Shown here: positions 24,534 through 37,800 of the stretch, in pieces
Position numbering within the stretch: the stretch's first letter is position 1
Layout: each line of letters begins with the position of its first letter
From: Episyrphus balteatus
Lineage: Eukaryota; Arthropoda; Insecta; Diptera; Syrphidae
DNA length: 64,000 bases
Direction: 5' to 3'
Assembly: GCF_945859705.1 (NCBI RefSeq)
Contig: NC_079137.1
Coordinates: 61,536,552-61,600,551 of the forward strand
Position numbers and translations under genes: made by a program
Notes under the pieces: generated by a model
Databases searched by the model: none
Told to the model about the DNA's origin: nothing
What the model saw: the letters and a program-made list of their open reading frames with translations, nothing else

Positions 24534-24883
24534 GAAATCACAACAAAAACATTACTGTTAAAAAAAGAGCCAAGTTATCCTATATTGAAATTATGCTGGC
24601 ACAAAAAGTACTGAGATGTAAAAGTGTACCAAGTTCTAAAGTTTGGGTTCAAATTCGTATCAATAAAATTTTGATTGTTTACTTGGCAATTTTTGAAATA
24701 ACTTTAAAAATCGATGGTTAAGAAAAATTGTCAAGAGAACAATCAAAATTTTATTGATACGAATTTGAACCCAAACTTTAGAACTTGGTACACTTTTACA
24801 TCTCAGTACTTTTTGTGCCAGCATAATTTCAACATAGGATAACTTGGCTGTTTTTTTAACAGTAATATTTTTGTTGTGATTTC
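24534..24883. repeat. 350-bp near-perfect hairpin (161-bp arms)
   Basis: Left arm 24534-24694 and right arm 24723-24883 are reverse complements with only about six mismatches; the loop is 28 nt (24695-24722). Probably a foldback/MITE insertion or an inverted duplication. No coding sequence. Confidence 0.9.
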
Positions 24884-25394
24884 CTTTACTTAAACTGTCA
24901 CAAAAGGGTTTATATGTTGCATTTAAATAATTAAGATTTATTTCAGCAAACAGCTATTAAGAACATAAGAATTTGTATTTGTACTCAAACAAAAGAGCTG
25001 GTAAGCAAACTTTCTTATTTTAAATTTTCTAAGATTGGTCAAAAAATTTGAATGGCTGTCCCATAAATCACGAAAATCTAACGATGATAAAAAATGCAGA
25101 TTTATAATAAGAAAGTTTTAATTTTTATTGATTCATAGAATATACAGGTTGGGTTTATGTAAAGAATAGCACATCGCACATTGCTGCCAAGAGAATGTAA
25201 ACTTTTATTGAAATTTTCTATCACTATTTTGCATGACTGGAGTATCATTATTCTTCAAAAAATAACAACAAGAAAAGCCCAATGACTTCACAAGATAAGG
25301 ACGGTCCACTCTGATGGCAAAAACGTTTCTCTGAATTTTGTAGTTATTCTCTTCATATAAGATGGTTTAATAATAATTAATAATAATCATTTTT
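24884..25394. other. Unassigned DNA with one short shared motif
   Basis: AAAAGAGCTGGTAAGCAAAC at about 24991-25010 is one of at least five copies of a short motif in the window (see findings). Nothing else is recognised. Confidence 0.4.
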
Positions 25395-25589
25395 TAATAA
25401 AAAAAAAAAAACAAAACCGACTTCCATGGATCAAAATGGATTTTATGGTTTTTCTCATAGTTTATATACCCAAAACTGAAGGAAATTGAAATGAGATCAC
25501 ACTGCAGGCACCAGCTTTCCAATACAAAAAGAATTATCAAAAGTGGTTCAATCAGTCCAAAGTTATGAGGTAACAAACACAAAAAAAAA
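25395..25589 (+). repeat. Y-family repeat, copy 2
   Basis: Aligns to 18060-18245, including ATCACACTGCAGGCACCAGC and the AGTTATGAGGTAACAAAC end. It directly abuts the R3 element. Confidence 0.65.
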
Positions 25590-25703
25590 GTCATGTGTGC
25601 AATTCACACGTGGTAGAAGTGAAACCTTAAAAAAAATTCTTGCAAAAAAAAGAAAAAATCTACCTATTTTTTATTCTATCTCCTTTAAATACATGTTTTT
25701 TAT

Positions 25704-26500
25704 GGGTTGGGGTCAAAATTCTGCCGGGGTCAAAATTCTTTTGTCAAAATTCTGATTTTCAAAATTCTGTTTTTCAAAATTCTGTTTTTCAAAATTCTGC
25801 TTTTCAAAATTCTGTTTTTCAAATTTCTGCAAAAAATTAAAAAAGGGTTTGCAAAATGTTAAAAAGCACGTGCTTTTTAACATTTTCCAAACTCTTCTTT
25901 AATTTTTTGCAGAATTCTGTAAAATCATCTTCTTGAAAAATGATCTGCTTATTTGATTACTTACCTTAGTAATTTGTCATTCTTTGAATGCATATTAATT
26001 TTTGTTTTATAAATGAATAAATTTGAAAATATTAAGAAAAGGTTTTTAATACTAAAAATTTCCGAAAATAATTCAAAAATTTTTAATTTATCAAATAAAG
26101 ATGAATATTCAAAAATTTGAATAAGAAAAGGAATATTTTGTATCAAACAACATCGGTTCCAATAATTTATAGAATTTATTTAAAGAAAATCAGTCTATGC
26201 ATTTTAAAAAATATTTGCGACACTTAAACAAAAAAATTTAGGAAAGTACCAATGTTGAATTACATTAATGAGGTGTATTTTTCTTTAGTCAACGCATATG
26301 CTATAAAAAAAAAAACAGAATTGGCAGAATTTTTTTGGTTAAGTATAATAATGGCAGAATTTTGAAAAGCAGAATTTTAAAAAGCAGAATTTTGAAAAGC
26401 AGAATAGAAAAAAAACAGAATTTTGAAACACAGAATTTTCGTTAAAAAAGCAGAACTTTGAAATTCAGAATTTTGAAGCCAGAATTTTGACCCGATCCCG
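25704..26500. mobile_element. Foldback element, 797 bp, 8-bp target duplication
   Basis: Flanked by TTTTTTAT at 25696-25703 and 26501-26508. The arms are opposed arrays of 15-17-bp units (TTTTCAAAATTCTG from about 25711, CAGAATTTTGAAAAG from about 26350), with ends GGTCAAAATTCTG and CAGAATTTTGACC. The R3 copy at 9.9 kb shows the empty site. No transposase. Arms made of tandem repeats recall Drosophila foldback/Galileo-type elements, but the class is not established. Confidence 0.75.
25824..25917. repeat. Loop-less palindrome, about 47-bp arms
   Basis: Centred at 25870/25871 on AAAAAGCACGTGCTTTTT. The arms continue with a few mismatches out to TTCTGCAAAAAATTAAA on one side and its complement on the other. 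It lies inside the foldback element. Confidence 0.85.
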
Positions 26501-27206
26501 TTTTTTATATGACAACCTATATTAATTTTATATCATCTGAAAGCTTATTGTTTCAGCTCAAAATATTTATATCGTCCATGTCTATACAACATCTACAAAA
26601 AGAGCTTATTTTTTTCAAACCAAATCACTTTTCATCAAAAAAGCAAAAAAATCAATCTTTTTTCTATTTTAACACCATTAAATATATTTTTTTAAATGAC
26701 AACCTATAGTAAATTTTATATCATCTGAAAGGTTATTTCATATATATTTTTCTATGACGTATGAATCATATTTCTACCATGCCTAGAAAAAAAATAAAAA
26801 TTTTTTTAAGCCAACTATGTCGGAATTTCAAGCTGAGATTACAGTACTTCCTATACTGGTCATCGTCAACAGATCTCCACAGTTGTTTTGAGGTATTTTT
26901 CAAGTTTTTCAATTTAAGATTGTGTAACTTGTAGAGCTTGTACAGTATATCAAATATCAAATGAAAGGTTATGTTATCAGCATGCGTATTAAAGTTAAAT
27001 CAAATTTGTATGTGCACTAGATCAATAGATATAACGTGTGTAAAAAAGAACATCTTTTTACCGTTATCTCAGAATTTTGAATATGAAATTATAATTGAAA
27101 TTTTGTGCATTAATAGTTTATTTAATTACCTATCTACAGTACAAATTTCATTCTATCTATTAAAACAAAAAAGTTATACAAGTTGAATGTTCGTGTCGCG
27201 TTTTCG

Positions 27207-29159
27207 TCGGTAGAAAATCACTCTGACGGCCGTATTTTGTACGAAAACTGTGCAATGTAGCTGACAAATTTTCTATAATTTTGAAATATTGTTTAATACC
27301 CGTTGTTCTTTTGCTAACCCGAATTTTTAGCTGTCATATTCTAATGTTTTTTTTTTTTTTTCAATTGTCAGCACTGTACTTTTAAGTTCAAATTTTGCGT
27401 GAATGGATTCTTAACTTCAACAAAATCAAATGCTGCAAACGCTTATATATGTGTATCTGCATAAATAATTCACTTTCATCTTAAATTACTGACGGACTTA
27501 ATTTCCTCCAAACTTAATTAGGAAATTAATCTTCTTCAATTTCTCTTCAAACTTTATACCCTTCTCGTACCACATACATATTCATAGATATAAAATCAAA
27601 TGAATGCATTCATCACATGATATTAAACATCAAATTGCAATTTGATCTAAGCATTATTATCAAGTCAACCGGAAGTATCAACAACATTCATGATACCTAT
27701 ATAATACCTCTCTTCTATACCTAATTTATATATTCTACTATACTATACAATAACCTTATTCACGGTGCATTACAACGCAAATCCTTACAAAGCCATTTAA
27801 TTACAACATTCTCCGGTTTTATATTAGCTCCTGCCATCGCACTATACACATTCATCCCCAAATCTTAAACAAAAGAAATAAACAAAAATACAAAAAAAAA
27901 AAAAAAAGGGATGAAACATCAAGCAATTGAACAGCCACATCGGAAATTATCACCTTCTAAGAACAATGCACCTTTCAGCCTTTCGAGTTTTTGTTCAAGT
28001 TGGAGAGAAAGATGTAGACTTCCTTTAACATTAACAAGTAATCTGTCCAACCCTTAGTCGAAAAATGGGTATTTTGGCTGAAAATATAGCATCTTATCGT
28101 AAGAACCACCGTGCCTAATGAGAAAAGAACAATCAAGTGGCGCATATTAGAATGAAAGTACTACCCCACGACAAGGACGATGATGATGGCGATGACTACT
28201 TCCCTTATAGTAATATTGGTAAGTACTCAAGAATCAAGATATAGAACCACTTTTGTTGATATTAATACACGAACGACATTCATGGGAAGGAGATGAACGA
28301 CAAGACTATAAGAAAAAGAAAAAAAATGTTGTCTGTCAGTCAAATGGTTGCAACACTTATTTTAATGAAAAATTCTAATTTACCGATATCACCCGAGTCC
28401 AAGACACCAAAATAGATACACAATCTTTCAGATACATACTCATCAACGCAGAGAAGAAATATTTAGGTATACCAGAACGAAAAAAAAAATAAATATAGCC
28501 ATTGTGTGTCAAGCTAGAAGCCTCCCTCTACTCTTAGCTATTTTTATTACTTTCGTCCTTAGATCCAAAGGAAACACCGTAAACATATCTACCAGTCTCC
28601 ATCGTATAGCTCCAACTCCAACAAGTCATTATGTTCTCTATCGCATCAAGTTAAACATGCAGAAAGCCAGGATGAAATGGTCATAGATACCAGACCAATG
28701 GTTATCTTTTTTTTTTTCGAGCACACACCAACAATTTGGACAAAACTAAGTGCTATAAGGATGTATAGATATATTTTGTGTACAAAAACGAAAACATTGA
28801 AAGAATGTGATTCAGGGAATTAATTAATACATTTTCTTTCCACTTCTTCTTCACTGCTGCTCCTGCTGTTAGGAATGAAAGGTTTCCATTTCATTGTGTT
28901 TTGGATCATCTCCAACTCTGATCAAATATACCTCCTCCCCCTCCTGCACACAAAGTGCAAGTGTCACTTTAGAAAAGCCAAAAAGTCAGAGGATAGAACG
29001 GAAATGAACAGGGATGTTATAGATTTTTTATTTTGTTAAAAAAAGTATTAGAAAATAACTGGGATACAGTTCTCCACCTAAAAAGATCCACAAGACAATT
29101 TAGAAACCTTAAAAATCAATTTTCTTGAAAGAAAAAAAAATCAAACTTTTTTTCTTCCA
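27207..29159. other. Unique DNA, no gene recognised
   Basis: Poly-A at 27891-27907, otherwise mixed sequence. The open frame at 28504-28686 has no exon borders. Confidence 0.4.
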
Positions 29160-29430
29160 TCACCTTTGAAACAATTTTTTATATGAAAATCTATAATAAA
29201 TTGTATATCATCTGAAAGCTTATTATTTAAGCTTTAATATATTGTTTCAATCATATTTGTACGACATCTAGAAAAAAAGTTACAATTTTTTAAAGCCAAA
29301 CATGTCGAAATTTCAAAATGAGATTACGAAACAGATTTTGAGGTATTTTTTAAAGTTTTTCAATTTAATATTGTGTAGCTTGTAGTAAATGTACCGTTAT
29401 GTGTGATATATCAAATGAAAAATATCGCAA
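29160..29430 (+). repeat. R3-related fragment
   Basis: Matches the internal R3/R2 module: TATCATCTGAAAGCTTATT, 'cgacatctagaaaaaaagtt', 'atgtcgaaatttcaa...gagattacg', and 'ttgtgtagcttgtag'. Truncated at both sides. Confidence 0.6.
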
Positions 29431-31866
29431 ATCACAACGATACTAAACAAGTTTTCACTCTAAAAATGCAATTTAATGTTGGTATAACAACCCTGACTCC
29501 AAAAATAATTTTTCCTGTATTTGCACTTTTTTTTCGGAAAGAATATATATTTTTTTCTGTTTGAATTTTAGTTAGTTCTTAGGGCGTGGGACCGTGATTG
29601 AAGATTACACCAGAGTAAAGAAAAGAAATGTATAATATTCATCTTGAAAAATAAAAATTCCTTAAGGATTCCATTTATTTTTTTTTCCTTCAACAAATTT
29701 CTATTTCTTTTCTTCGTAGTATTTTTCGTTGTAGTTATGAATTTTATGATAATGATGATGATTTTGAGTCTTCAAGCAACAGTGTATAACAGAGAACAAA
29801 GACCACTTGAAATAACGAGAAAAAAGAAAACCTTGAAAGGCTCTCTTTTCTGAGCTGGGAATATAATAAGAAGACCAAAAGAAGGACGAAAATGGAAAAT
29901 CTATTTGGGCAGGAAGTCTTTGAATGAATTTTAATTTTGTGCATATTTCCAGTCTTATTTTTTTGTATACATTTTTTTACTTCATCTCAATCTTAGGCTG
30001 CATTCAAGGCAATTCATTATAAAAAAAATAATAAGAACTTTGATAAAGATCGCCATTTGTATTGTTATGAAGTAGTCTTCCTGGGCTTTCACCTGATTTT
30101 TTTTTTCGTTTGCTTTCCTCTTATTTTAATTTACAGTAACGCGAAATGAAAAGTTAAAATGCCACTCATATTTTTGGACATGTAATTCAGAATTTTTTTT
30201 TATGAATTTTTAAAATTACAATAAGCTTTTTATTTTGAATTTTGTGAAGAGCTGTGTAACAGTTAGTCTGAGTGGTAATGGAATATTTAAATTACTTGCA
30301 GAGAGTAGGGTAGTTTTGTATTTTTTTCTTTAAAATTTTAAATATTAATACGAAGTGATGATATGAAGGGTATCTAAGAAATTGATCTGATTTCTTTTGA
30401 ATTTTTTACAGTAGGTACATTAACAAAATTTTTCACGCTCTCAGGCTAACGGTTTATGTGTTTTGCATGAAATTAATTATAACAAAGAACGGAAAATTAT
30501 AAGCTTATCAAGGCCAACAATTTTCATCCCATTTACATTTTCTTGAAAAAAATGTATGTGTTAGGTAGTAAAAATTAAATTATTATTTAATATTTGAAAG
30601 TTATTTTTGAGGCAAAGGGGTCTGGTAACTCCCTTAGCTCCTCCTCTTCTTTTGTTCATTCTTTGAAACAGTTGCTATTTAAATTTTGTTAAATATATTA
30701 TGATCTAATTATAAACAGAAAACTTAAATGTACAAAGTTCGCTTATCAGCTCTTTTGTTTTAGTGAAAAAAATTCCTGAATCATGTTTCTCCATAAGATA
30801 ATGTCAAATAACATGGTTTGAACTGAACTAATCATGCTACAGCTAATCATAAAACAAGTTATCATGGACAGCCCCACCAAAAGACAGTTCACCATAGGGA
30901 ACATATCATCAAAAGGAACAATTTCTGAGAAGAATAAAAAAAAATCCTGTCAGAGAATGTCCCTTTCAAAAAGAAGAGCATTCAAATAAATTGAACTAAA
31001 AATAAATATGTTCCAACGCAACTTGTGATGACCTGTCTCATGATGGGCTGTCCGTGATGAATTGTCTTAAAATCTGTGATGTGATATGTTGGGTTAATTC
31101 GACTTAACGTATGTGATCTACTCAGAGACAACACGCATTTGGATCACTTAGGTTTGGAGAACTATCGATCCTTGTTCTCTCAGTGTGTTCTGCTAAGGAA
31201 GATTGATCTACAATACCCTATTGTCGATTTCATAATTTCCCGGAATATCTAAAAAAAAAAAAAATAATAGAGTTCATAATCAAATTGTTAAACTCGAAAG
31301 TTACAGATTTTAACGCAAGAGTTTGTTTTCCATTTTTTCAAGACATTTCTGAGAATCATATCACTCTCTTTAATATATTTCAATCTCCCATTGTGAAGGG
31401 AATTTTGAGACGAAAACACACACTCAATTAATACTTCTAAATTTTCGCACTTGTAACGCTAAATATTTTTTTCATAATAAAAATAAATTCTTAACCCAGT
31501 AGCTAAGATCAATTTTAATTTTTTTCTTCGTAAAAATGCAATGTGTATCTAGACAAATATTAACTTAACTTATTGTATTGACAAAAGAATACAAAAATAA
31601 AAATACTTCACTTTCGCTTCGGTACGAATCATTTCTAAGTTTGAATCAAATAAGTAAACAATTCCGCTAAAAAAAGCTTAAGAAATAAGATTGAAGTTAT
31701 AATGCACCTTTGTTTATTCATTGCACTTTATATTACTATACTAATAGTTAAATCTACAAAATGATGTGATAAATAGAGGTTTGGTTCTGGCAATTAACAA
31801 CAGTTACTTGTGAATTGTTGTAAAGAACGAAACAAATGTTCTACGAGATTCGGCACGGTTAAAAAT
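29431..31866. other. 5' flank of the dehydrogenase gene
   Basis: Unassigned AT-rich DNA. A short shared motif (AGTTCGCTTATCAGCTCTTT, reverse orientation) is at 30737-30756. The reading frame of exon 1 is open back to 31810, but the first ATG is at 31867. No clear core promoter is visible. Confidence 0.4.
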
Positions 31867-34800
31867 ATGTTAAACGTTCATAGTGCTGGAAAAGTTCCAT
31901 ATCTAAAGGCTTCGCCTTTAAGACAACATTCGTATTTCGATCGATTTAAATTAGTTATTTTAGTAATTTTAGATATAGTAAAAGTGATTTTAATAATTTT
32001 AGTTAAAATATTAATTTTACCAATAAGTGTTTGGCTGAGAAATGGTCCTAAAAATATATATCGAAAAACTGCATTAGTAATAAAAATATTTAATTGAATG
32101 GATGTTATAAAGTTTTGTAAATATTTTTCATTATTTGTTAAGATTACGGGTGGTGCAAATGGAATTGGAAAAGCTGTTGCATTGGAACTTGCTGAATGCG
32201 GATGTAATATTATTATAGCGGATATTGATAAAAGTGCATCGGAGAAAACTTTGGAAGTGTTGCAGAAATATGATATTAAATCACTTAGTTATTCGGTAAG
32301 CATTGATTTACTAATTTGTATGGATCTTGGAGCATACTTACATATTCAAAAATCTTAAAAATCCCTTAAAGTGTTAAATTCATTTCAAAAGTTGTTTAAA
32401 AATATAGATAAAAGAATAAATTAAAAAGAAAATGTAAAAGAAGGAAATACGCAAGATTCGATCTTGAAAGGAACAAAACCCTTATTAAATGAATTTGAGT
32501 TCAAAAAATTCAACCATTTGATTCCTTGGATTTTTGAAAACAAAAAACAAACAAAATTGGTATGCGATTTCTAATACTTAAAAAATTCAAAACCATTCAG
32601 TTTACGGATTCAATTGACTTTTCAAAAAAAAAATTAAATATTTTTTTAAAATCTAAACAATTTGTTTTCAAAAATTTTCTTTTCAATTTTGTATATTCAG
32701 TTTAATTGAAATCGGACTGGTCATTTGCGATTTATTCAAACTAAAATAAAATGCCCGACTGGGGCGCACGTAGGTACTTGCTCTTGCAGTTCAAAAAACT
32801 TGTATGTTAGTTTATTTGCAGGTTTTAAGAGCTGCCTCTATATAAATTTTAAAGAAATTTTGTTGATGTTGGGGAAGAGCCGACATTTAGGGCAAAATTT
32901 TGTTAAATAAATTTTTTTTGTTATTGAAGTTATACTTCTTATGGGAGGGTGGGTATGAAAATTTACTTTTTGACAAGAATGTCAAAGGGATTATGACGCG
33001 ATCACCCTGGGTAGCAGGGCTGTCGTTTCACCTTTAGAGTACGCAGTACTTTAGTATTTAAAAATGCAGTACGCCACAGTACGGCAAACATAAAACACAC
33101 AACACGTAGCAAGTTACATGTTTCATGTGGCAAGTTGCATGTGGCAAGTTGTATGTGGCAAGTTGCATGTGGCAAGTTGCATGTGGCAAGTTGCATTTGG
33201 CAAGTTGTATGTGGCAAGTTGCGTGTGGCAAGTTGCATGTGGCAAATTGCGTGTGGCAAGTTGCATGTGGCAAGTTGCCAGGGTTGCAAAAAGCTAACAT
33301 TTCAGCTCAGCTCACAGCTCAGCTCAAATTTGAGCTAGGTACCATAGCTTAGCTCATTTGAGCTGAGCTGAAAAAGAGCTGAGCTGAAAGTGAGCGCCCC
33401 AACTTCCAACGCCTATATCTCGGAATTTTGAAAAAAATGAAAAAAATTTTTTTGATGCCGAAAGGTAGCGGGGACTCTAACCTACATTTGGGTACAACTT
33501 CCATCCCTGTAGGTACACGCGTTCTCAAACCAGGAGAACTTAAAGGTAAAAAAAAAGTTAAGCCCGATTCTGAAAAAATAGGCATGATGTGGCGGTTTAA
33601 CATGCAAAGCGATTTTTTAAAAATCTGACAATGTGCAAAGCGTAGGCCCATGACACAAGCTATCATTTGGCATCACTCCCAAAAATTGCTCTCAAGCGGC
33701 TTAGCTTCCAGGAGCGTTCAAAGATTCGGGGATTTTTCGAAAAAAAAAATTTACCCCAACTTTCAAACACGATTTTCTCGGAATTTTGAAAAAAATCGAA
33801 AAACCGGATTATACCACTTTCGGGTAGCTGAGAATATAAGCTTTCATATGGCACCACTCCCCTGTCTCTAGATCAAAGCCTTGCAACGCCTATATCTCGG
33901 AATTTTGAAAAAAAATGAAAAAAAAATTTTTGATGCAAAAGGTAGCGGGGACTCTAACCTACATTTGGGTACAACTTCCATCCCTGTAGGTACACGCGTT
34001 CTCAAACCAGGAGAACTTAAAGGTAAAAAAAAGTTAAGCCCGATTCTGAAAAAAAAGGCATGATGTGGCTGTTTAACATGGAAGGCGATTTTTTAAAAAT
34101 CTGATAATGTGCAAAGCGTAGGCCCATGACACAAGCTATCATTTGGCACCACTCCCAAAAATTGCTCTCAAGCAGTTTAGCTTCCAGGAGCGTTCAAAGA
34201 TTCGGGGATTTTTCGAAAAAAAAAATTTACCCCAACTTTCAAACGCGATTTTCTCGGAATTTTGAAAAAAGTCGTAAAACCGGATTGTACCTGATTTTTT
34301 TTATGATTAAAAAAGAAATATTTTACTAAAAAAATAGAAATATATTTACTATTAACCCTAGAAAGATAATCTACGTCTGTAAGACGTATGGCGTGTAAAG
34401 AACTGTTTTATCTAATTCAATTCAAATTTCTGGGTTTTTGTTAAATTGATTTGATTTATTATATCACTTCTTTAAAATAATCTAAGTAATGAGTTAAATA
34501 AATATGACAAAAAGTGTTAACATAAGACCAAAAATCTTTTTTAGAATCATACGTCTCTGAGACGTATATTATGATTATCTTTCTAGGGTTAAAAAACCAA
34601 GAGAAAGATCACGAAAAATTATCTGTTTTATTTATAAAAATATCCATGTGTTAAAATAATTCCATTAATAACTAGAACCAAACATCTTGAGCTATGGTGT
34701 TTTATAAAAGTTCAAAATATCTTCATATTTCATTATACTTTCCAAATAAAAATCAATGTATCCTCTCACCCATCACAGTTCAGCTCAGCTCACTTTACTT

Positions 34801-37800
34801 TAGCTCACCCAACAGCTCAGCTCAACCATCAGCTCAGCTGACTTTCAGCTCAGCTCAAATGAGCTGAGCTATGGTACATAGCTCAAAAGTCAGCTAGCTC
34901 AAAATTTGAGCTGAGCTGTGAGCTGAGCTCAGCTCACTTTTGAGCTTTGTAGCAACTCTGCAAGTTCCATATTGCTACTACTAGTGCTGAAGCACACACA
35001 ATTCTCATAAAATAACCATATCGCACATTTTATGCTCAATTCATTTAGTTTCGTTAAGCGTATACCGTACGTTCTGAACCGCACAACATGTGTAAATTTC
35101 ACAGAATAAATTGAAAACTACATGGACGCAAGGAGGATGAAAGAATTAAATTATTGTTCACTTGATAAAAATGTAAAAAAATGATGTGTGGATTAATTAA
35201 TTTAATAATAGAAATTAAAAATATCAAATGAAATTCATTTACATAATACTGAATCAGAAGTATAACTTCAGTCGCGTGTACATGTGTACACACACTCTTT
35301 TTTTCACTTTTTTTTTTTAAATTAAAAATGCAGTTTTATTGCAATTATTGCTTTAGATATTACGTGTGCAAAGCTTAATCAAAATCGTTAGAGCCGTTTT
35401 TGAGTTATTTGGTATAACTTAAAAAAAAAATTATGGGGGGTACACTTTCTAAGTGAGATATAAAATAAAACAACTTTCAGAATTCTATAAAAATCAATAA
35501 ATGCAGCTTTATGATATTTCAAGGGCTTCTCTTGGCATGGAGCTTCTCTGGGCACAAGAATACAAAAAATGTTCATTTTGAAAAAAAAAAAAAAATTAAA
35601 AATCTCAAAAAGTTTTGGTAATATTTTTGTGCCCGGCAAGGCATAAGACGCGTTAAAATTAAAACAAAATCTGGTACACCCTAGTGAAACAATTTTCTTA
35701 AATTTGGGAAATTATGAGTTTTGTGATATTGGGAAATTAAAATTTTAGTTTTAGCGCTAAAATTGACGATAGGTATGCCACATTATTTGAAAAATGTAAA
35801 ATCTTTCTTAGTCAAAAAACGTAACAGTTTTGATTAAAATTTGTGTATGTAGGTAGTTTCACACATAGATGCTTTTAAATTTAAAAAAAAATGTATTTCA
35901 TTATTAATGGTACCTATCTGTATTTTCAATTCTGAATTTCCGATAAAATACATTTTTGGGTTTTTTAATAAAATAAAAATAAAAGAAAAATTGAAAAGGG
36001 TCTGATTTTTTTAAAACTTGACTTTTCCTTATCAATTATTTATTTTGAATGGCATAGATTTTTTTTTTTGGAAAAAAAGTTAATTTAATTAGTATACTTC
36101 TTTACTTGTAATTTAAAATAAAATATTTTTTAACAATTCTTATTAAATTAATAAAATCAAAATTATTTCGTGTAACCTAGTCGTAAATTGGTTTTTTGTT
36201 CGAATATTTTTCATAATGTTTTACAATTTGGAAACGAAAACTCAAATCAACAATTACACGGTGTAACACTCAAAATATACGCGGGCGGAGACCTATCAGG
36301 TTTTGTAGAGCTAGTCGCACTGAATACGAAACGGTATTTGAAAATCCCCTAACACCCCCAAAATCTGGAGTTACGGGCAAAAAACGGTTTTTTGGACCTT
36401 CACCCATTGAAAAAATTCTAGCTTCGACAATTTTTTACCCATTCGATTTTTTTCGATTTCAATTTTCTCAAAAACTAGAAGACATAGAAACATATAGTTT
36501 TCACTGTTCGATAAGGAATCAATTGAGGAAGTTTTTTGTGTGAGTAATTTTTTTACTAAAATTCACAGTCTGGACAAAAATAGTATAAAATGAGTTTTAA
36601 AAAAATTTGTTTCGCCTACTGTTAACTTTAAAAATCAAATGTTCAATTTTTCCTTTCGGAAATGGTATCATTTATTACTGTAAGTGTTGCCGTTGTTTAA
36701 TAATTTTTTTTATTTTGATAATTTTTTTTTAGAAAAATGCCCCTCCCACCTAAACGGGGAGAGATAGACTCCCCTCCCAAAGAAAAAAATGTTTGTATTG
36801 AGCTCCTCTACAAAAACCCGTTATCAAATCCTGGCGCCCAAGTTATCCTACTACGTGCCGAAACAACATTTTTGTTTTATACCTAAAAGTTCGAATTTCT
36901 GTATCTGGATTGAAATCGAAAATTTTTTTTTCTAAGCCAATTTATAAGTGATTTTCAAAACAAATACCTCGATTGATTGGGAAATAGATATAGTTTTAGA
37001 ATATATTTTTAAATAGCATGTTGTTCTGAAAACATATACTTTAAATTGATGCCAAAGTTGGGAAAATGACGAAAAAAATGGAATTTTTGAACTTTGACAG
37101 CTTATAAATTCTAAGTGGTTTAACCGAGTTACAAGTTCTATACATTGTTGAAAAGGTATATTTATCTTCTATCAGAAACTGTCGAAAATGGGTAAAAAAT
37201 TGTCGAAGCTAGAATTTTTTCAATGGGTGAAATTCCAAAAAACCGTTTTTTGCCCGTAACTCCAGATTTTGGGGGTGTTAGGGGATTTTCAAATACCGTT
37301 TCGTATTCAGTGCGACTAGCTCTACAAAACCTGATAGGTCTCCGCCCGCGTATATTTTGAAACCTCATTTTTGTAACACCGTGTTATTTAATCAATTTTG
37401 TTGATTGAAAATTAGGTCATTTTTTTAAATGACTTTCTTTTAATTCGAAAAACTTATATTTTGCTTTAAGTAAAATTCAAAAGCTAACTTGAAACAAAAA
37501 CAACACACATTTTCACAACATGTTATCAAAATCAGATAGGTAATTATTTTATAGGCAAATAAGAACACAAACAAAAAATAGTTTTTACAGTTTTCTCATC
37601 ATTTTTGAGTAAGAAAATGATTCAAATAAGAGTTATATATGTTTTAATAATCTACAACTTTAATATTATGATTTTTTTTCTGTAAGAAGGGTATTTTTGC
37701 GGAAGGGTATTTTTGCGAAACAATTATAGTTGCCTTTGGAAAAATATTTGTATTAAAAAAAAAAAATACAATTTATGTTCTAAAATTAACTTTTTTCACT

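Larger units (their letters stand above)
25590..27206 (+). mobile_element. R3 element copy 2, interrupted by a foldback element
   Basis: Host parts are 25590-25703 and 26509-27206. It starts with a GTGTGCAATTCACAC palindrome and ends TTCGTGTCGCGTTTTCG. It has the uninterrupted target sites of R1 (about 25629-25637) and R4 (about 26610-26620) that are occupied in copy 1. Internally it holds about 185-bp imperfect tandem units (ACAACCTAT markers at 26512 and 26699). No coding capacity. Confidence 0.7.
32926..35297 (+). mobile_element. R1 Helitron-like element, copy 2
   Basis: Same ends as copy 1 (GAAGTTATACTTCTTATGG; GTACACACACTC) and more than 90% identical by eye over most of its length, apart from the extra piggyBac-type insertion. 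No coding capacity. Confidence 0.7.
32749..35496 (+). mobile_element. R4 element copy 2, interrupted by R1
   Basis: Left part 32749-32925 aligns to 9184-9350 (AAATGCCCGACTGGGGCGCA through GGGGAAGAGCCGACATTTAG). The right part, 35298-35496, continues the alignment at AATGCAGTTTTATTGC. R1 is inserted between them. The right end of R4 seen in copy 1 (array and terminal hairpin) is missing here. Confidence 0.7.

Noticed and set aside
37162..37368. 68-codon minus-strand open frame
   Set aside because: Entirely inside the inverted arm of the 36257-37383 element.
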